Position numbers and translations under genes: made by a program. DNA of 64,000 nt, taken from assembly GCA_038380435.1 (NCBI GenBank), contig JAWZYU010000028.1, positions 25,528,201 to 25,592,200 on the forward strand. Direction: 5' to 3'. The stretch comes from Ryuthela nishihirai (Eukaryota > Arthropoda > Arachnida > Araneae > Heptathelidae). Positions within the stretch are counted from its first letter, which is position 1. Each line of letters opens with the position of its first letter. The notes under the pieces were generated by a model. The model had not been told where the DNA came from. It did not search any database and saw nothing but the letters and a program-made list of their open reading frames with translations. Of this stretch, positions 23,195 to 33,600 are shown piece by piece.

Positions 23195-23276
23195 GAAAAT
23201 GATATTCATGAGGTGAATTCTTTAATTAAGTCTGTTAACAGGACTTGTAATAGAGTAGGTTTGATAATAAACAGAC

Positions 23277-23700
23277 ACACAGATCTGCATGTGTTTTCAA
23301 CAGACTACATCACTGATTGCAGGTACAGTGATGAAATATTGGACTCCTTCATGTGACCATATGTGGGTGTAATGGGCGATGCCTTCCTCTTACAGGATAA
23401 TGCCTGCCCACACTATTGTCACCTTGTTGATCATTATATGGAGAATAGTACTGTAAACTATGTGGAGTGGCCAGCCCAATCTTCTGAACTAAATCTGATA
23501 GAGCATGGAATGCTCTTGGGAGATGTGCTGCTCCCCTGAATCTTGTCCCAGAGCTTTGGTACACTTTGGAAGAGCAATGGAGATAATTAGCCACAGCATT
23601 GCTGGACAGTCTAAATAGCATGAGACATTACAGTAAGGTCTGCATAGCAGTAAGAGGTGACCACATTCCATATTGAAACACTTGGGCTATCTCAGTTGAC
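23277..23700 (+). mobile_element. Tc1-like transposase C-terminal fragment
   Basis: The plus strand reads TDLHVFSTDYITDCRYSDEI, FLLQDNACPHYCHLV (second catalytic Asp in QDNA.PH) and VEWPAQSSELNLIEH (third acid, Glu, in NLIEH). It ends VRGDHIPY, the usual C-terminus of this Tc1 group. Several stops follow LIEH. No inverted ends remain. Confidence 0.75.
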
Positions 23701-24226
23701 TTCACTACTTTACTATGTGTCTGTATTTATACAATTTTGGGAATTAAAACTGTTATTCCCATGCATAAAGTTTATATTTACTTATCTTCCAATTCACATG
23801 CAGCAGATATAACAGGTTTTCAGGTTGTTGCTTAGTTTATGGAAATCAGTGGTGCAGTATTCATTAATTTCAAGACAAAGAGAGTGAAAGAAATAAAATA
23901 TAGCTTCAAAGCAAATTATAAATGCTGAATTGCAAGAGAAACTGGCATTCAAGGGTCCATAATGTGTCTAGCAATGTTTCAAAATGGCTGCATTTATCTA
24001 TTAAAAGCAACACTGAAAGATGTAAAAAAGTTATAATCAACAATATTGGAAAATATCAAATTAGAGCATAATAGTGTTAGGTAAATATGCTGAATGGTGT
24101 TGATAAAAAGGTGCTTTGCCTGAGAATGAAAATTCAGTTCCATAATGATTAGAAATATCCAACTCAATTACATGATTACAGCTTAACTAAAAAGATAGGT
24201 TTTAATCTTCTAATAATTTAACATAC
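23701..24226. other. Intron, nothing recognised
   Basis: AT-rich, no gene or repeat match. Confidence 0.4.
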
Positions 24227-24363
24227 ATTTCACATTTTTCATTCCTTAACTGCAATGCATATGAGTATTTTAAAACTTGGTCATCAGTAATACATGGAAA
24301 ACTAGGAACAGGAACACTAGCAGACCAAAGAATCCTAGCCATCTCTAAGCACTTAGAAGGAAC
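24227..24363 (-). CDS. PSME4: PSME4 exon G
   Basis: Acceptor attttag at 24364-24370 and donor gtatgt at 24221-24226; 137 nt, phase 0 in and phase 2 out. It encodes VPSKCLEMARILWSASVPVP and later LQLRNEKCE, matching human TIPKSCVEIAELLQQSKNPS and the KRQQEKNADAL region. The donor was chosen over a downstream read-through because it alone gives the phase needed by exon H. Confidence 0.8.
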
Positions 24364-24593
24364 CTAAAATAAATGAGCATAATAAAACAAATATTTATAA
24401 AGCATTTTTAAGCTATTAGCCTCAAATCTTACACTAATCATTATTTTAGCATTCCACTTTTTAGGGGCTAAAATTTATATTTTACACATTTTTAAAATTC
24501 TATAATATTAGAATAATTATAGTATTATCCAGAAAAATGAGCAATTTCTCTGCAGTCCATGACAAGGAGCAAATTATTATTAAAATATATATA

Positions 24594-26112
24594 CAGGGTG
24601 ATTCAGTTAAGTATGTGCAAACTTCTGGGAGGGGTAGGTTGCACAAAGACGAATCGGAATCATGTAGCAATGCAGGGTCAGTAATGGCATCAACATATGC
24701 TAGTGTACAGAGAGGATGTGAATGAAAGAGCAGCACGTAAGTGAAAAAAATGCTTTTTATTAATCATGATAAGTACATTTGCGAAATGCACAGAGGTCAC
24801 AGAAGGTGTTCGAAGTTGCGACCACGAGCTGTAACACAGGCCTGACAATCGTCGGTGCATGGAATCACGTACATTCTGGAAGATTCCTGGCATGTCTCAG
24901 ACTTCTGTGGCAGCTATAGAGATGCATGCGACAAGGTCCTCAGCACTTTCAACAGTTCCTTCCAGAGACATACATATATGTATGTTCATCATACAGACAT
25001 GTTCAACATACAGACATGTCGAACACAAGTCCTTTGATGTAACCCCAGAAGAAGAATCAAGGCATGATAGGTCCAGCAATCTTGCAGGCCAATGAATGGG
25101 ACCACCTCACCCGATCCACTGTTGTCCAAATGTCACGTTTAAGTGTTGATGAACTTCATGGCTGAAATGGGCAGGGGCCCCATCATGCTGGAACCACATT
25201 GCACAGCGCAGCGACTGAGGGACCTTTGTTCATCCAAAAGTTCTGGTAAGACATTCTCCAGAAATATCCAGTAATTCCTTCCATCCAGACAAACAGGCAT
25301 GAGGTATGGGCCTATTAAGTGGTCCCCGACAATGCCGGACCAAACATTTACAGCAAAACGGTTTTGTGCTGCACGTGTTCATGTAGCATGGGGATTCTCG
25401 ACTGCCCATGCATGCGTGTTGTGTGCATTTAAACTACCTTCCCGTGTAAAGCATGCCCCGTCTGTGAACAGCACAGAAGCAGGAAATTGGGGTTCTGCCA
25501 CATTCTTATGCAGGCACCATTGTGCAAATGCAATGCACTGTGGGTAATCCTCAGGCTTCAGTGTCTGGATGCACTGCATAAGAAATGGATGCAGTTGGTT
25601 ATCATGCATAATCCTCCATACAGTGGACTGGGAAAGACTGACCCGGTGGGCGAATGCTCGAGTACTGGCACTTGAGAGTGTCTTCTGTATGACGTAGCAC
25701 ATTCTCCTCCATGTCAGGGGTCCATCATTCCCAACTCCTGGCAGGTCTCTGGAAGGAACCAGTGTCACATAATCTCTGATGCAGCTGTGCAAACATCTGG
25801 TGGTTGGGAGTATGCCTCATCGGGTACTGTTCCTGGTATGCGCGCACAGCAGCTTGCCCGTTGCAGTCTGCAGCCCTGTATGTGAGATGCATATCGCCCA
25901 TCCTACTACCTCTGCGGGCAGTTCGCAAATGACAGTTACCTGTGAGGACGTTGTGCAGTCCCATGGCCATACAATGTCATCTACCGTGTCGAACAACGTC
26001 ATCTACCATATGAAGATGCCATTACCGACCCTGCATTGCTATACGATTCCGATTCATCTTTGTGCAACCTACCCCTCCCAGAAGTTTGTACATGCTTAAC
26101 TGAATCACTCTG
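24594..26112 (-). mobile_element. Mariner-like transposon with ~98-bp inverted ends
   Basis: It starts CAGGGTGATTCAGTTAAG and ends with the complement, flanked by TA on each side. The two ends match over 98 bp with seven differences, all transitions. Length is 1,519 bp. The internal frame is a broken transposase of the IS630/Tc1/mariner superfamily type with an N-terminal DUF4817-like region. Confidence 0.85.
24950..25970 (-). pseudogene. DUF4817/DDE-type mariner-like transposase
   Basis: Start near MGDMHLTYRAADCNGQAAVR, resembling the usual ADMHFIYG.C.GNA..A N-terminus. A helix-turn-helix follows (FAQLHQRLCDTGSF), then SLSQSTVWRIMHDNQLHPF, VLFTDGACFTREG (first acid), WFQHDGAPAHFS (second Asp) and DLSCLDSSSG (third Asp). 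The Glu normally after the first Asp (FTDEA) is Gly. Frameshifts separate these blocks. Confidence 0.78.
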
Positions 26113-26135
26113 TATATTTATGATAGTGTTATTCT

Positions 26136-26345
26136 CATCCTATGACCGAGTGGTTAGTATGCTTGGTTTCTGTTCAAAAAGACCTGGGTTCAAGTCTTGG
26201 ATACTTCTCTGAGTTGCTATTTTGCTGAGGTCTCACCTTCCTCACAGACCTACTCTATGGCATATTAAACTGACAGCTTCCTGAAAGACCTCTGGGGCAA
26301 GCAGTTGCTTGAGGCAGTATTTATTATTTTCAGCAAATGGTAGGG
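26136..26345 (+). mobile_element. SINE family B copy
   Basis: Head with A box TGACCGAGTGGTTAGTATG and B box GGGTTCAAGTCTTGG. The body contains TTGCTGAGGTCTCACC and AACTGACAGCTTCCTGAAAG, and the tail is GCAAGCAGTTGCTTGAGG followed by TATTTATTATTTT. Confidence 0.75.
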
Positions 26346-26358
26346 AGGAAAGTTTCAC

Positions 26359-26824
26359 TCATGAAATACTAAGTTGAAAAAAATTGGTTTGTTTTATGTG
26401 GGATTCGAACCAACATCTCCTAGAAACATGGCAGTTATGCTAACCACTACACCACCATCGGCTAATGTTTTTCCTTCAGCTGGTGTGACTTAAAACTTTC
26501 TTGCATTTTTATTTGTATCGCACAATGGCACCATCTGTCAGGAAATGGACAACTATGTTGTCACTTAGAGATGGAATTTAATATTTGTCCCTCATATTGA
26601 ATATGAGTAAATATTAAATCAAATATTAAATTCCATCTCTAAGTGACAATATAGTTGTCCATTTCAAGAGATGGTGCCAAAGTGCAGGAAAATTTATGTC
26701 ACACCAGCTGAAAGAAAAACGTTAGCCAATGATGGTGTAGTGGTTAGCATAACTTGCATGTTTCCAGGTAATGTGGATTTGAATCCCACTCACAACAATT
26801 TTTTTCTGCTTATTATTTCATGAA
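26359..26824. repeat. 466-bp palindromic element with tRNA-like ends
   Basis: Arms 26359-26586 and 26621-26824 are imperfect reverse complements around a 34-bp loop. Each arm ends with a tRNA-like unit directed outward. On the right it has GGTGTAGTGGTTAGCATA (A box) and GGATTTGAATCCC (B box), then CAATTTTTTT, a Pol III-type terminator. On the left, minus strand, it has the same A box, a perfect GGTTCGAATCC B box and the same T run. Both could be a head-to-head pair of tRNA-derived SINEs or a foldback transposon. Confidence 0.8.
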
Positions 26825-27348
26825 TTCCATGTCTACAAGTCGCATCCTGTGATCCTTTACTACTGAATCACTGAACTCTTCCTATTTACTTTCAATAACA
26901 ATAAAACAGTTAGTTTTTATTATGCCACTTTAGCATTAGTTCATTAAATGTTTAACTATATCTGATAAATTTTACAATTTAAAAAATATATACACAAACT
27001 GTAAATGTTCCATTTTCACACAGCAATAAGTGGCAAACAGGTAAATAAGTGTCACACAGGTAAATAAGTGGCAAAAAAATAGGCTATATAATTTTGCTGC
27101 TTCATACTCAGCTCCACATCTGCTGTTGTAATGCTAAAGTAAACCTGGATATCAGAACATAATGAATAAATACAACATAACTTCTAAACTTCTTTGCTAA
27201 GATTTTTGGAATTTATTGCATTTGACATAATTTCTCTTTCTTTAGTCACCATTACACTGTTAAGTATCCAATTAGATTTTATGTATTCTTTCCAAAGAAG
27301 GCTAGCTGACCGAAATTTTGCTATAAATATATTTTAAAACAATATATA
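26825..27348. other. Non-coding, nothing recognised
   Basis: AT-rich, with a short near-tandem GGTAAATAAGTG repeat near 27038-27070. Confidence 0.35.
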
Positions 27349-28341
27349 CAGTTGAACTTGGTTGCAACAAGCACAGAAATAATGAGATCACTGCTGTAAT
27401 GAGAAAAAAAGCCACAATGAGTTTAATTTATGCATATTCCCATACAATTGCTCACTTTTATAATGAGTGTACTACACAAATATACCATACAAATTTAACA
27501 AAAAACGTATACCAAAAAAAAAAAGCATGCAAACATTCTTAACTGTTTGGGTAGTTGGAAAAAAGATGATGATAAGTGAAAATGAATCAAAATCAGTGCC
27601 CAATATCCCAAGCTCAAGGAGCAATGGACACATCAGTCAATTCTTTTTTGAAGGAACTGAGGCAAATAATGAGACTTTTACCACATTGAGTGTTTTAAGG
27701 GGAATTTTTAGAAATATCAAAGTGAAATCTTTAAAACAATCAATTTTAGGATTCATAAATAAAAAGACTAATTAGAATCATATTTATTATTAATTAGCAT
27801 TGTTTTTAAATACAGAGAAATAAACTGTGTGTAGTAATAAGTGTATTATAGTTTATACAAGCATATTAATAATATGTAGGTATGTAATTATATATTTTTC
27901 TGGGAATAGAACTAACAACATTGTTAAAATATTCCTGAAATGCTCTGCCCACCACCCATAATCTTAATCTTCAATAACCTTTACCATGTTTATTCCTCAG
28001 CCCCTGTATGCCAGTCTATTTCTTTCCACATAAAACATTTACTATCTGGTACAATTCTTTACTGTTATGCTGTTTAGCTGTTTCCTCTGCTTTGCCAGTT
28101 AAGCTACTGAGTCAATTGAATTATATGGTTATTTTTTTTTCAGGTAAGGTATCCATAGCTATTACTCCTTTGAAATTGAAAATATTCCTTTTGTTGTTTT
28201 TTGAATCTATCTTTTTATCAAGATATTGAAAATTAAAAAAAAATAGGAGATAGATTTAACTCATCACTGATATAGTGAGTAATGGTTAGAACCAGGAAAT
28301 TTTGTCGGCCCCCTGGTGCTTGTTATAATCAAGTTTGATTG
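27349..28341. mobile_element. Pogo/Tigger-like transposon, degenerate
   Basis: Ends read CAGTTGAACTTGGTTGCAAC and, inverted, CAATCAAACTTGATTATAAC. Both continue AAGCAC and are flanked by TA. The CAGTxxAACxT end with TA target is typical of pogo/Tigger elements. A plus-strand frame at 27467-27775 (VLRGIFRNIKVKSLKQSI) may be the C-terminal tail of the transposase. The interior is partly replaced by a LINE-mariner fragment (27898-28175). Confidence 0.5.
27898..28175 (-). repeat. Duplicate of LINE-mariner junction (copy of 29806-30066)
   Basis: It shares with 29806-30066 both the LINE part (ATGCTCTGCCCACCACCCAT...) and the junction into mariner sequence (TTTTCAGGTAAGGTATCCA...CTATTACTCCTTTG). 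Two independent insertions would not share a junction, so one is a copy of the other. Confidence 0.75.
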
Positions 28342-28345
28342 TATA

Positions 28346-31300
28346 TACATAATCCTCAAGCAGTCATGGGCTACAAAAGTTCAACCAGAGTGTGAAATTT
28401 AGTCTTCCAAACACATCTATCCCAAGCTGCTGCTGCTGCAGCATTAGGCCACTGCAAGCCAATTCAAACAAGGTCCTGTTTGACACTGTCTGCCCACTCA
28501 CATCCTAGGTTTCTCCATTTTTCCAGGGCCTATAGGCATAGTTAAGGAATAGAATGTTTATAATTCTATTCATTAATCTGTAGTTATCCATAAGAGCAGC
28601 ATGGCTTATAACTTCTTTGTCAAACCTCATCATTATTTAAAACAATATAACTAATGCCTAAGATACAGCATAAGTAAGTAGAATCAAAGGTGTCAAGTTT
28701 CTTGTTATCTTGCTTATAAAGGGTCCAAGTGTTACTTGACAAGTAAAATTATGACCAAATTATTTTAGTTTTCAGGTGCATACACCTTTTTTTCTCAATC
28801 TCCACAGATTTTTAACACAAAAATATCTATTCTTCAGTTAATTTCATGCCATACACCACCATTATCTGTTACAAAACTCCAGAGATAATTTAAAATGAGA
28901 AATCTGTTCAAGGGTGCAACAATTCAAAAGAACAAAAGCACAACCAATAATTTTCATCATTTTAATTTTCTTTAAGTTTATCAAACATATTCTACTCCAC
29001 TCTCATCAATAGTACTAATAAAAGAGTTCATCTTGTTAAACATTTGCCCAAAAAGGTAATCAGGAATCCATAATCCAAATCAGAAATTTTCAAATATCTT
29101 GATCATTAATGCCTCAACTCCCCCTTACAGTGAACTTTGATTAACATCCAATAACCACACTAAATAGAAAAGGAGACAAATAGCACCTTTGTCAAAATAC
29201 AGTAGTAATGCTAGACCACAAGCTACAAGCCTTACCAACTCTCAGACATGGCTCAGTGCTATTATAAAGAGCAATCATTATGTCACCTAACTTATCAGAT
29301 ATGCCTGATGATCTCATTATCAAGAGTCAAAATCCTTTTTGAAATACACAAATTCAGCAACTACAGGTTTTTAAAACTTTAAACATTTCCCAAGACTTTG
29401 CATAAACAAAAATATTTGATCCATGCATCACCTATCACATTTGAACCCATACTGTTATTCAAGATACTGTTTATCAGTGAAATTCATTTGGTTAAGCACA
29501 ATAATGCCAAGGACCTTACCTGAAACAGAAAGTAGACTTCACCCTGTAATTATCTCAAGAGCTGTGATCTTTTTCTTTTAAAACGAAGTTAACAACAGCT
29601 CTAATAAGATCCTTAGGAACAAATACCTTTATCATAAAAAAAATTTAAACATTAAATCAGCCATGGACTGATGGAAATATTCCTAGCTCTAAACATTTCA
29701 GTAGTAATTTCACCTAGCCTTGGTGATTTGTATAGTTTCAATTTTGAGATAGCTAAAGTAACTAAAATTAAAGCCAGCAATGTATCTATCACAAATAATG
29801 GGAGTAGAACTAACAACATTGTTAAAATATTACTGAAATGCTCTGCCCACCACCCATAATCTTCACTTTCAATAACTTTACCATGTTTAATCCTCAGTCC
29901 CTGTATGCCAGTCTGTTTCTTTCCACATAAAACATTTACTATCTGGTACAACTCTTTACTGTTATGCTGTTTCCTCTGCTTTGTCAGCCAAGCTATTGAG
30001 TCAAATGAATTATGGTCTTTTTTTCAGGTAAGGTATCCAAAGGCTATTACTCCTTTGGAATTGAAAAAATTGTGAATTCTTTTTGGAAAATTTGGGGACG
30101 CAGTTCATTTTCCACAACCCAAACATATTTGTAGATCTTTCTGGGAGTTGAATAGTAATAAAACAAGTCTCATCACCTGTGATAATGTCTATTAACCATT
30201 TGGGGTCACTAAGTTCAAACACTGCCAGCATATCTTCGCACAAGTAGACTTTAGCCATTTTCTGCTGTTCCGTCAGTGTGTGGGGTATTCATTTGGCAAC
30301 AATCTTTTGGAACTTTAAATGCTGATAAATAACTGCTTCCACACTGCCAATCGATACACTGATATCTAAACTTATTACCAGAATGGTGATGTGTGGGGTT
30401 TCCTTTGGTTTTCCTGCACAAGGAGGTCTTTAAAGCTCCATTATACTTTACTGAATTTGCCCATCTATCCTGTAACAGTGTCATATGAACAGACATGATC
30501 CCATTTATACTTTTAATAAATTGGCATGAATTTTTTTCATGTCATCCCCAAGCTGCATCCATGTGAAAATGTAAAATCTTTCTCCATCTTTAGTGGGTTC
30601 CGTAGCATCAACACACAGATTTTGCAGACCGAATTTTATGTGCCACCAGCAAAGAGAAAAATGATAGTATGTTTACGTAATGCAAGTTTAGACAAGCTTT
30701 CAAACAAGCTGTAGCATGTTAACTTCAGAGGAATGAGTGAAAATCAACAGACATGTCAAGAACTTTTTGAATGACCTCCGTATCATGACAAATTCCTGTG
30801 TGAGGACATCAAGATAAAAATCTCTATGAAGTGTCTCATTTCCCTCATTTCCCCACCCCTAAAGCCACTAACATTGGTAAGACGTTCAGGCCCACCTTTA
30901 TAAGTGAACCTTTTCAAGAACCATAATCCAAAGAGAAACTGGCTGAGACAGTTTCTCATTGGATTATGTTCCTCCAGTGGGATGGTGGTACATGATGCCC
31001 TAAAAGCAAGGGTTCAGGTACCTCCAATGATCATTGATCTGGAATCCACCAAGTGATATATAAGGTAGTTTATGGATCTGTTAACTTGGGGCTGGCAACC
31101 CACAAATAAAAAATACAGTGGTAGAATTTTTCAATTAATAAGTTCTTAGTAATAATTCTTAATCATAAAATATAAAAAATTTCAACAGAATCCCTGCAGC
31201 AAGTTCAGAATTTGTATGCATGCTTAAAGCCATTGCCCAGCCTCGTGAGTATAAATGGTTGGCACACAGACTGTGTGAAATTGACCACTCCCGAAAAGGG

Positions 31301-31527
31301 TAGAAAAAACAAATAACAGGCAGCCATAGAAGACCAGAACAACACAGCAGACTGATGTGGTAAACCTTCTCTTCCAGAAAAGAATATCTCATGTAAAAGG
31401 TACCACTGGTCTGCACCATGAGAAGGTGGTATCAGTTGTTAGGTGCCAAATTGGTTCTGTGTCATTTCAGGGGATTGGTATATTGCTATCCCACCAGTGT
31501 ACTAACCACCATTTACAGGCCAAAGCA
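28346..31527 (-). mobile_element. RTE-type LINE copy split by a mariner
   Basis: Minus strand. The 5' UTR starts GGCCTGTAAATGG at about 31515 and runs with the AGGTACCTGAACC block to the endonuclease start (about 30790). After the mariner, the linker and RT region follow (29650-30000), then eroded RT and C-terminal parts, ending CTGCTTGAGGATTAT at 28346. About 1 kb of endonuclease is missing at the mariner. Frames at 29652-29951 (VLCGKKQTGIQGL, ISKLKLYKSP) are the clearest coding remains. Confidence 0.78.
30005..30787 (-). mobile_element. Mariner transposon, degenerate
   Basis: The 5' end carries ACGGAGGTCATTCAAAAAGT on the minus strand (about 30762-30783). The transposase reading includes SIGSVEAVIYQHLKFQKIVA (helix-turn-helix), then IPHTLTEQQKM, ELSDPKWLIDIITGDETCF (first catalytic Asp) and SMFGLWK-like sequence. 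The remaining catalytic acids and the 3' end are lost. It lies within the LINE copy. Confidence 0.75.
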
Positions 31528-31984
31528 ATATAGCAGTTGAAAACTTACTCTTATACATTTATCATAAAAAAAATAATTTTCACTTTTTAGAAACTTATTT
31601 TGCTTTTTTATGCTGTAAAACTATTAATAGTAACTTTAATGGCATATTTTCATTATTATTAGTGTGATATTTGTCAGTAAAGAATTACTTTTATTGAACA
31701 GAATTACTATAACAATTATACAATCATATACAAACAGTACTTAAGTTGCTTTCAGTAATTCTATGTTTAATAACCCTCCCAGTGTCTATGTCATCTGTAT
31801 ACATTTGCAGAATCCGTAATGAGAGGCCAAGGATAGCTGAATATGTTTTTAGTACAAAAAAAATTGATTAAAAAAAATTGCTGTTGTAAAATTTTCAATA
31901 TATATCTTATAAAAATATATAATTCAGGCTTGAAAAATAGTATTTCATTTTTTCAATTGATGCATATTTTATTAAACTACAATA

Positions 31985-33201
31985 CACCAAAGAACCAAAA
32001 CATTATGACCAGCACATCTTTATGTAAATCTAAGCAACTGCAGGTAAAGGACGGCGCATGTGAAGGTTATGAAATGAGATAAATAACACCTGATACTGAG
32101 CTCTGTTAATCAGTGTTATTCTTGTTTTTCAGATGGGAAAGGTATTTTTAAATGAGTTTGATAAAGGCCAAGTTGTAATGGCCAGATGTCTGGGTCAGAG
32201 CATTTCTAAGATGACAAGGCTTGTGAGGTGCTCATGATCAACTGTGGTTAGTACTTTCAAAAAGTGGTCTGAGGATGGAAAAAACCACCAACTGCCATCA
32301 AGGAGTGGGCCGACCACAGCTCATCGATACTAGAGGTGAGCGAAGGCTATTCTGTAAGGTATGAGCCAACAGAAGAGATACTGTGGCACAATTCGCCCAT
32401 AATTTGAATGCTGGTGATGGGAGTAAAATGTCACAACATACAGTACATTGAACGCTGCTGAAAATGCGGCTTCATAGCCGCAGGCCACTCCAAGTGCCCA
32501 TGCTAACCTCGGTTCACCGTCGAAAGCATCTACAATGGGCATGCAAGCAACAAAACTGGACCTCGAATGATTGGAAGAAGGTTGTTTCTTCCAATGAATC
32601 TAATTTCCTGCTGCACCACGTGGATAGCTGGGTATGTGTGCATTGTTTACCTGGGAAGTGTTGACACCAGGATGCACCATGGGACAAAAACAAGCCAGTG
32701 GAAGAAGTGTAATATTAAGAAGAAGTGTAATAATTTCTGCTGGGAAATCCTCAGTCCATTCAGTCATGTGCAGGAAACTATGACATCTACTACCTACCTA
32801 AACATCATTGCACACCAGGTATATCCTTTCATGGCAATGGTATTCTCCTCTAGTAGTACCTTCTTTCAGCAGGAAAATGCACCATGCCACACTGCCCAGA
32901 TTGTTTGTGAATGGTTTGCAGAACATGAGAAAGACTTCCAGGTATTGCCCTGGTCTCCAAATTCGCCAGACATCAATCCAATCAAGCATCTGTGGTTTGT
33001 GTTGGAACAGCATATCTGATCTGTGGTGACCCAACCACGTAACTTACAAGAATTCAAGGATCTGCTGGTAACATGTTGGTACAAGATACCACAAGACAAA
33101 TCTTGTAGCGTCAATGTCTTGCCAGGTAAGAGCTGTTTTGGTGGCATGTGGAGGACCACATCATATTAGGCAGATGGTTATAACGTTTTGGCTCTTTGGT
33201 G
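31985..33201 (+). mobile_element. Tc1 family T copy 1
   Basis: Inverted ends CACCAAAGAACCAAAACATT and, at the right, AACGTTTTGGCTCTTTGGTG, each flanked by TA (31983-31984, 33202-33203). Length is 1,217 bp. It interrupts repeat R, whose other copy lacks the insertion. Confidence 0.9.
32133..33175 (+). pseudogene. Tc1 transposase (DD34E type), broken
   Basis: Starts MGKVFLNEFDKGQVVMARCL with the first helix-turn-helix (LGQSISKMTRLVRCS). It goes on to GSKMSQHTVH (second HTH region), SNESNFLLHHVD (conserved form SDESRF), FFQQENAPCHTAQ and SPDINPIKHLW. All three catalytic positions are changed: Asp to Asn, Asp to Glu, and Glu to Lys. At least two frameshifts are also present. Confidence 0.85.
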
Positions 33202-33600
33202 TATAAATCACTTGTTAAAGTCATCTAATTGCCATTTCTTAGAAGTGCTATACGATATTGCTGATTTGTGTGTTAACGTTACCCTACGCTGAAGCAATCA
33301 CCTGATTTTAAGCTTACATACCTTTCTATTCACGTGCAATATAATCATTTCTGTCTATTAGTTTTTTTCAAAATAAATTTTTATTGTGATGCCAGATGCA
33401 TTTTTTTACTACATGGCTCTAAAAATCCTATTAAAATGAAACTAGTCCTCTTATTTTGTTAAATATCACATTTTTAGAAAATCCAGAATTAAATGCTGAT
33501 TAATTTGGTGCATAACATGCAATAATTCCTTTCATTAGTTATTTGGCAAAAAAAGTTCTAAAGCAAATTTTTTTTGACTGAACACATGAAGAAAATAGCT

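Larger units (their letters stand above)
22636..23276 (+). mobile_element. LINE RT fragment interrupted by SINEs
   Basis: 22636-22678 matches the YADD region of the LINE (TCTGATTTAGATTATG...). 23195-23276 continues it (GATGAGATGAACTC-like, then AGAGTAGGTTTGATTATAAACAGA-like). The middle is filled by family A SINE sequence. The Asp-Asp of YADD is changed to Asp-Asp-Gly with Ala lost, so the piece is long dead. Confidence 0.65.
31541..33600 (+). repeat. Unclassified dispersed repeat R, interrupted by a Tc1
   Basis: 31840-31984 and 33204-33560 together match, inverted, the region 60955-61860. Shared blocks include ATGCATATTTTATTA, TTGCTGATTTGTG, CAATCACCTGATTT, CCTTTCTATTCA and ATAATCATTTCTGTCTATTAG. 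No coding motif or terminal structure identifies its class. The left limit 31541 is a guess. Confidence 0.6.

Noticed and set aside
24597..26112. Several 60-137-codon frames on both strands in the mariner-like element
   Set aside because: Only the minus-strand frames carry transposase motifs. The plus-strand frames are shadows of the GC-richer element.
26724..26796. Functional tRNA gene
   Set aside because: The A and B boxes are good, but it is part of a large palindrome, the acceptor stem does not pair well by eye, and the mirrored copy is diverged. It is better read as tRNA-derived repeat.
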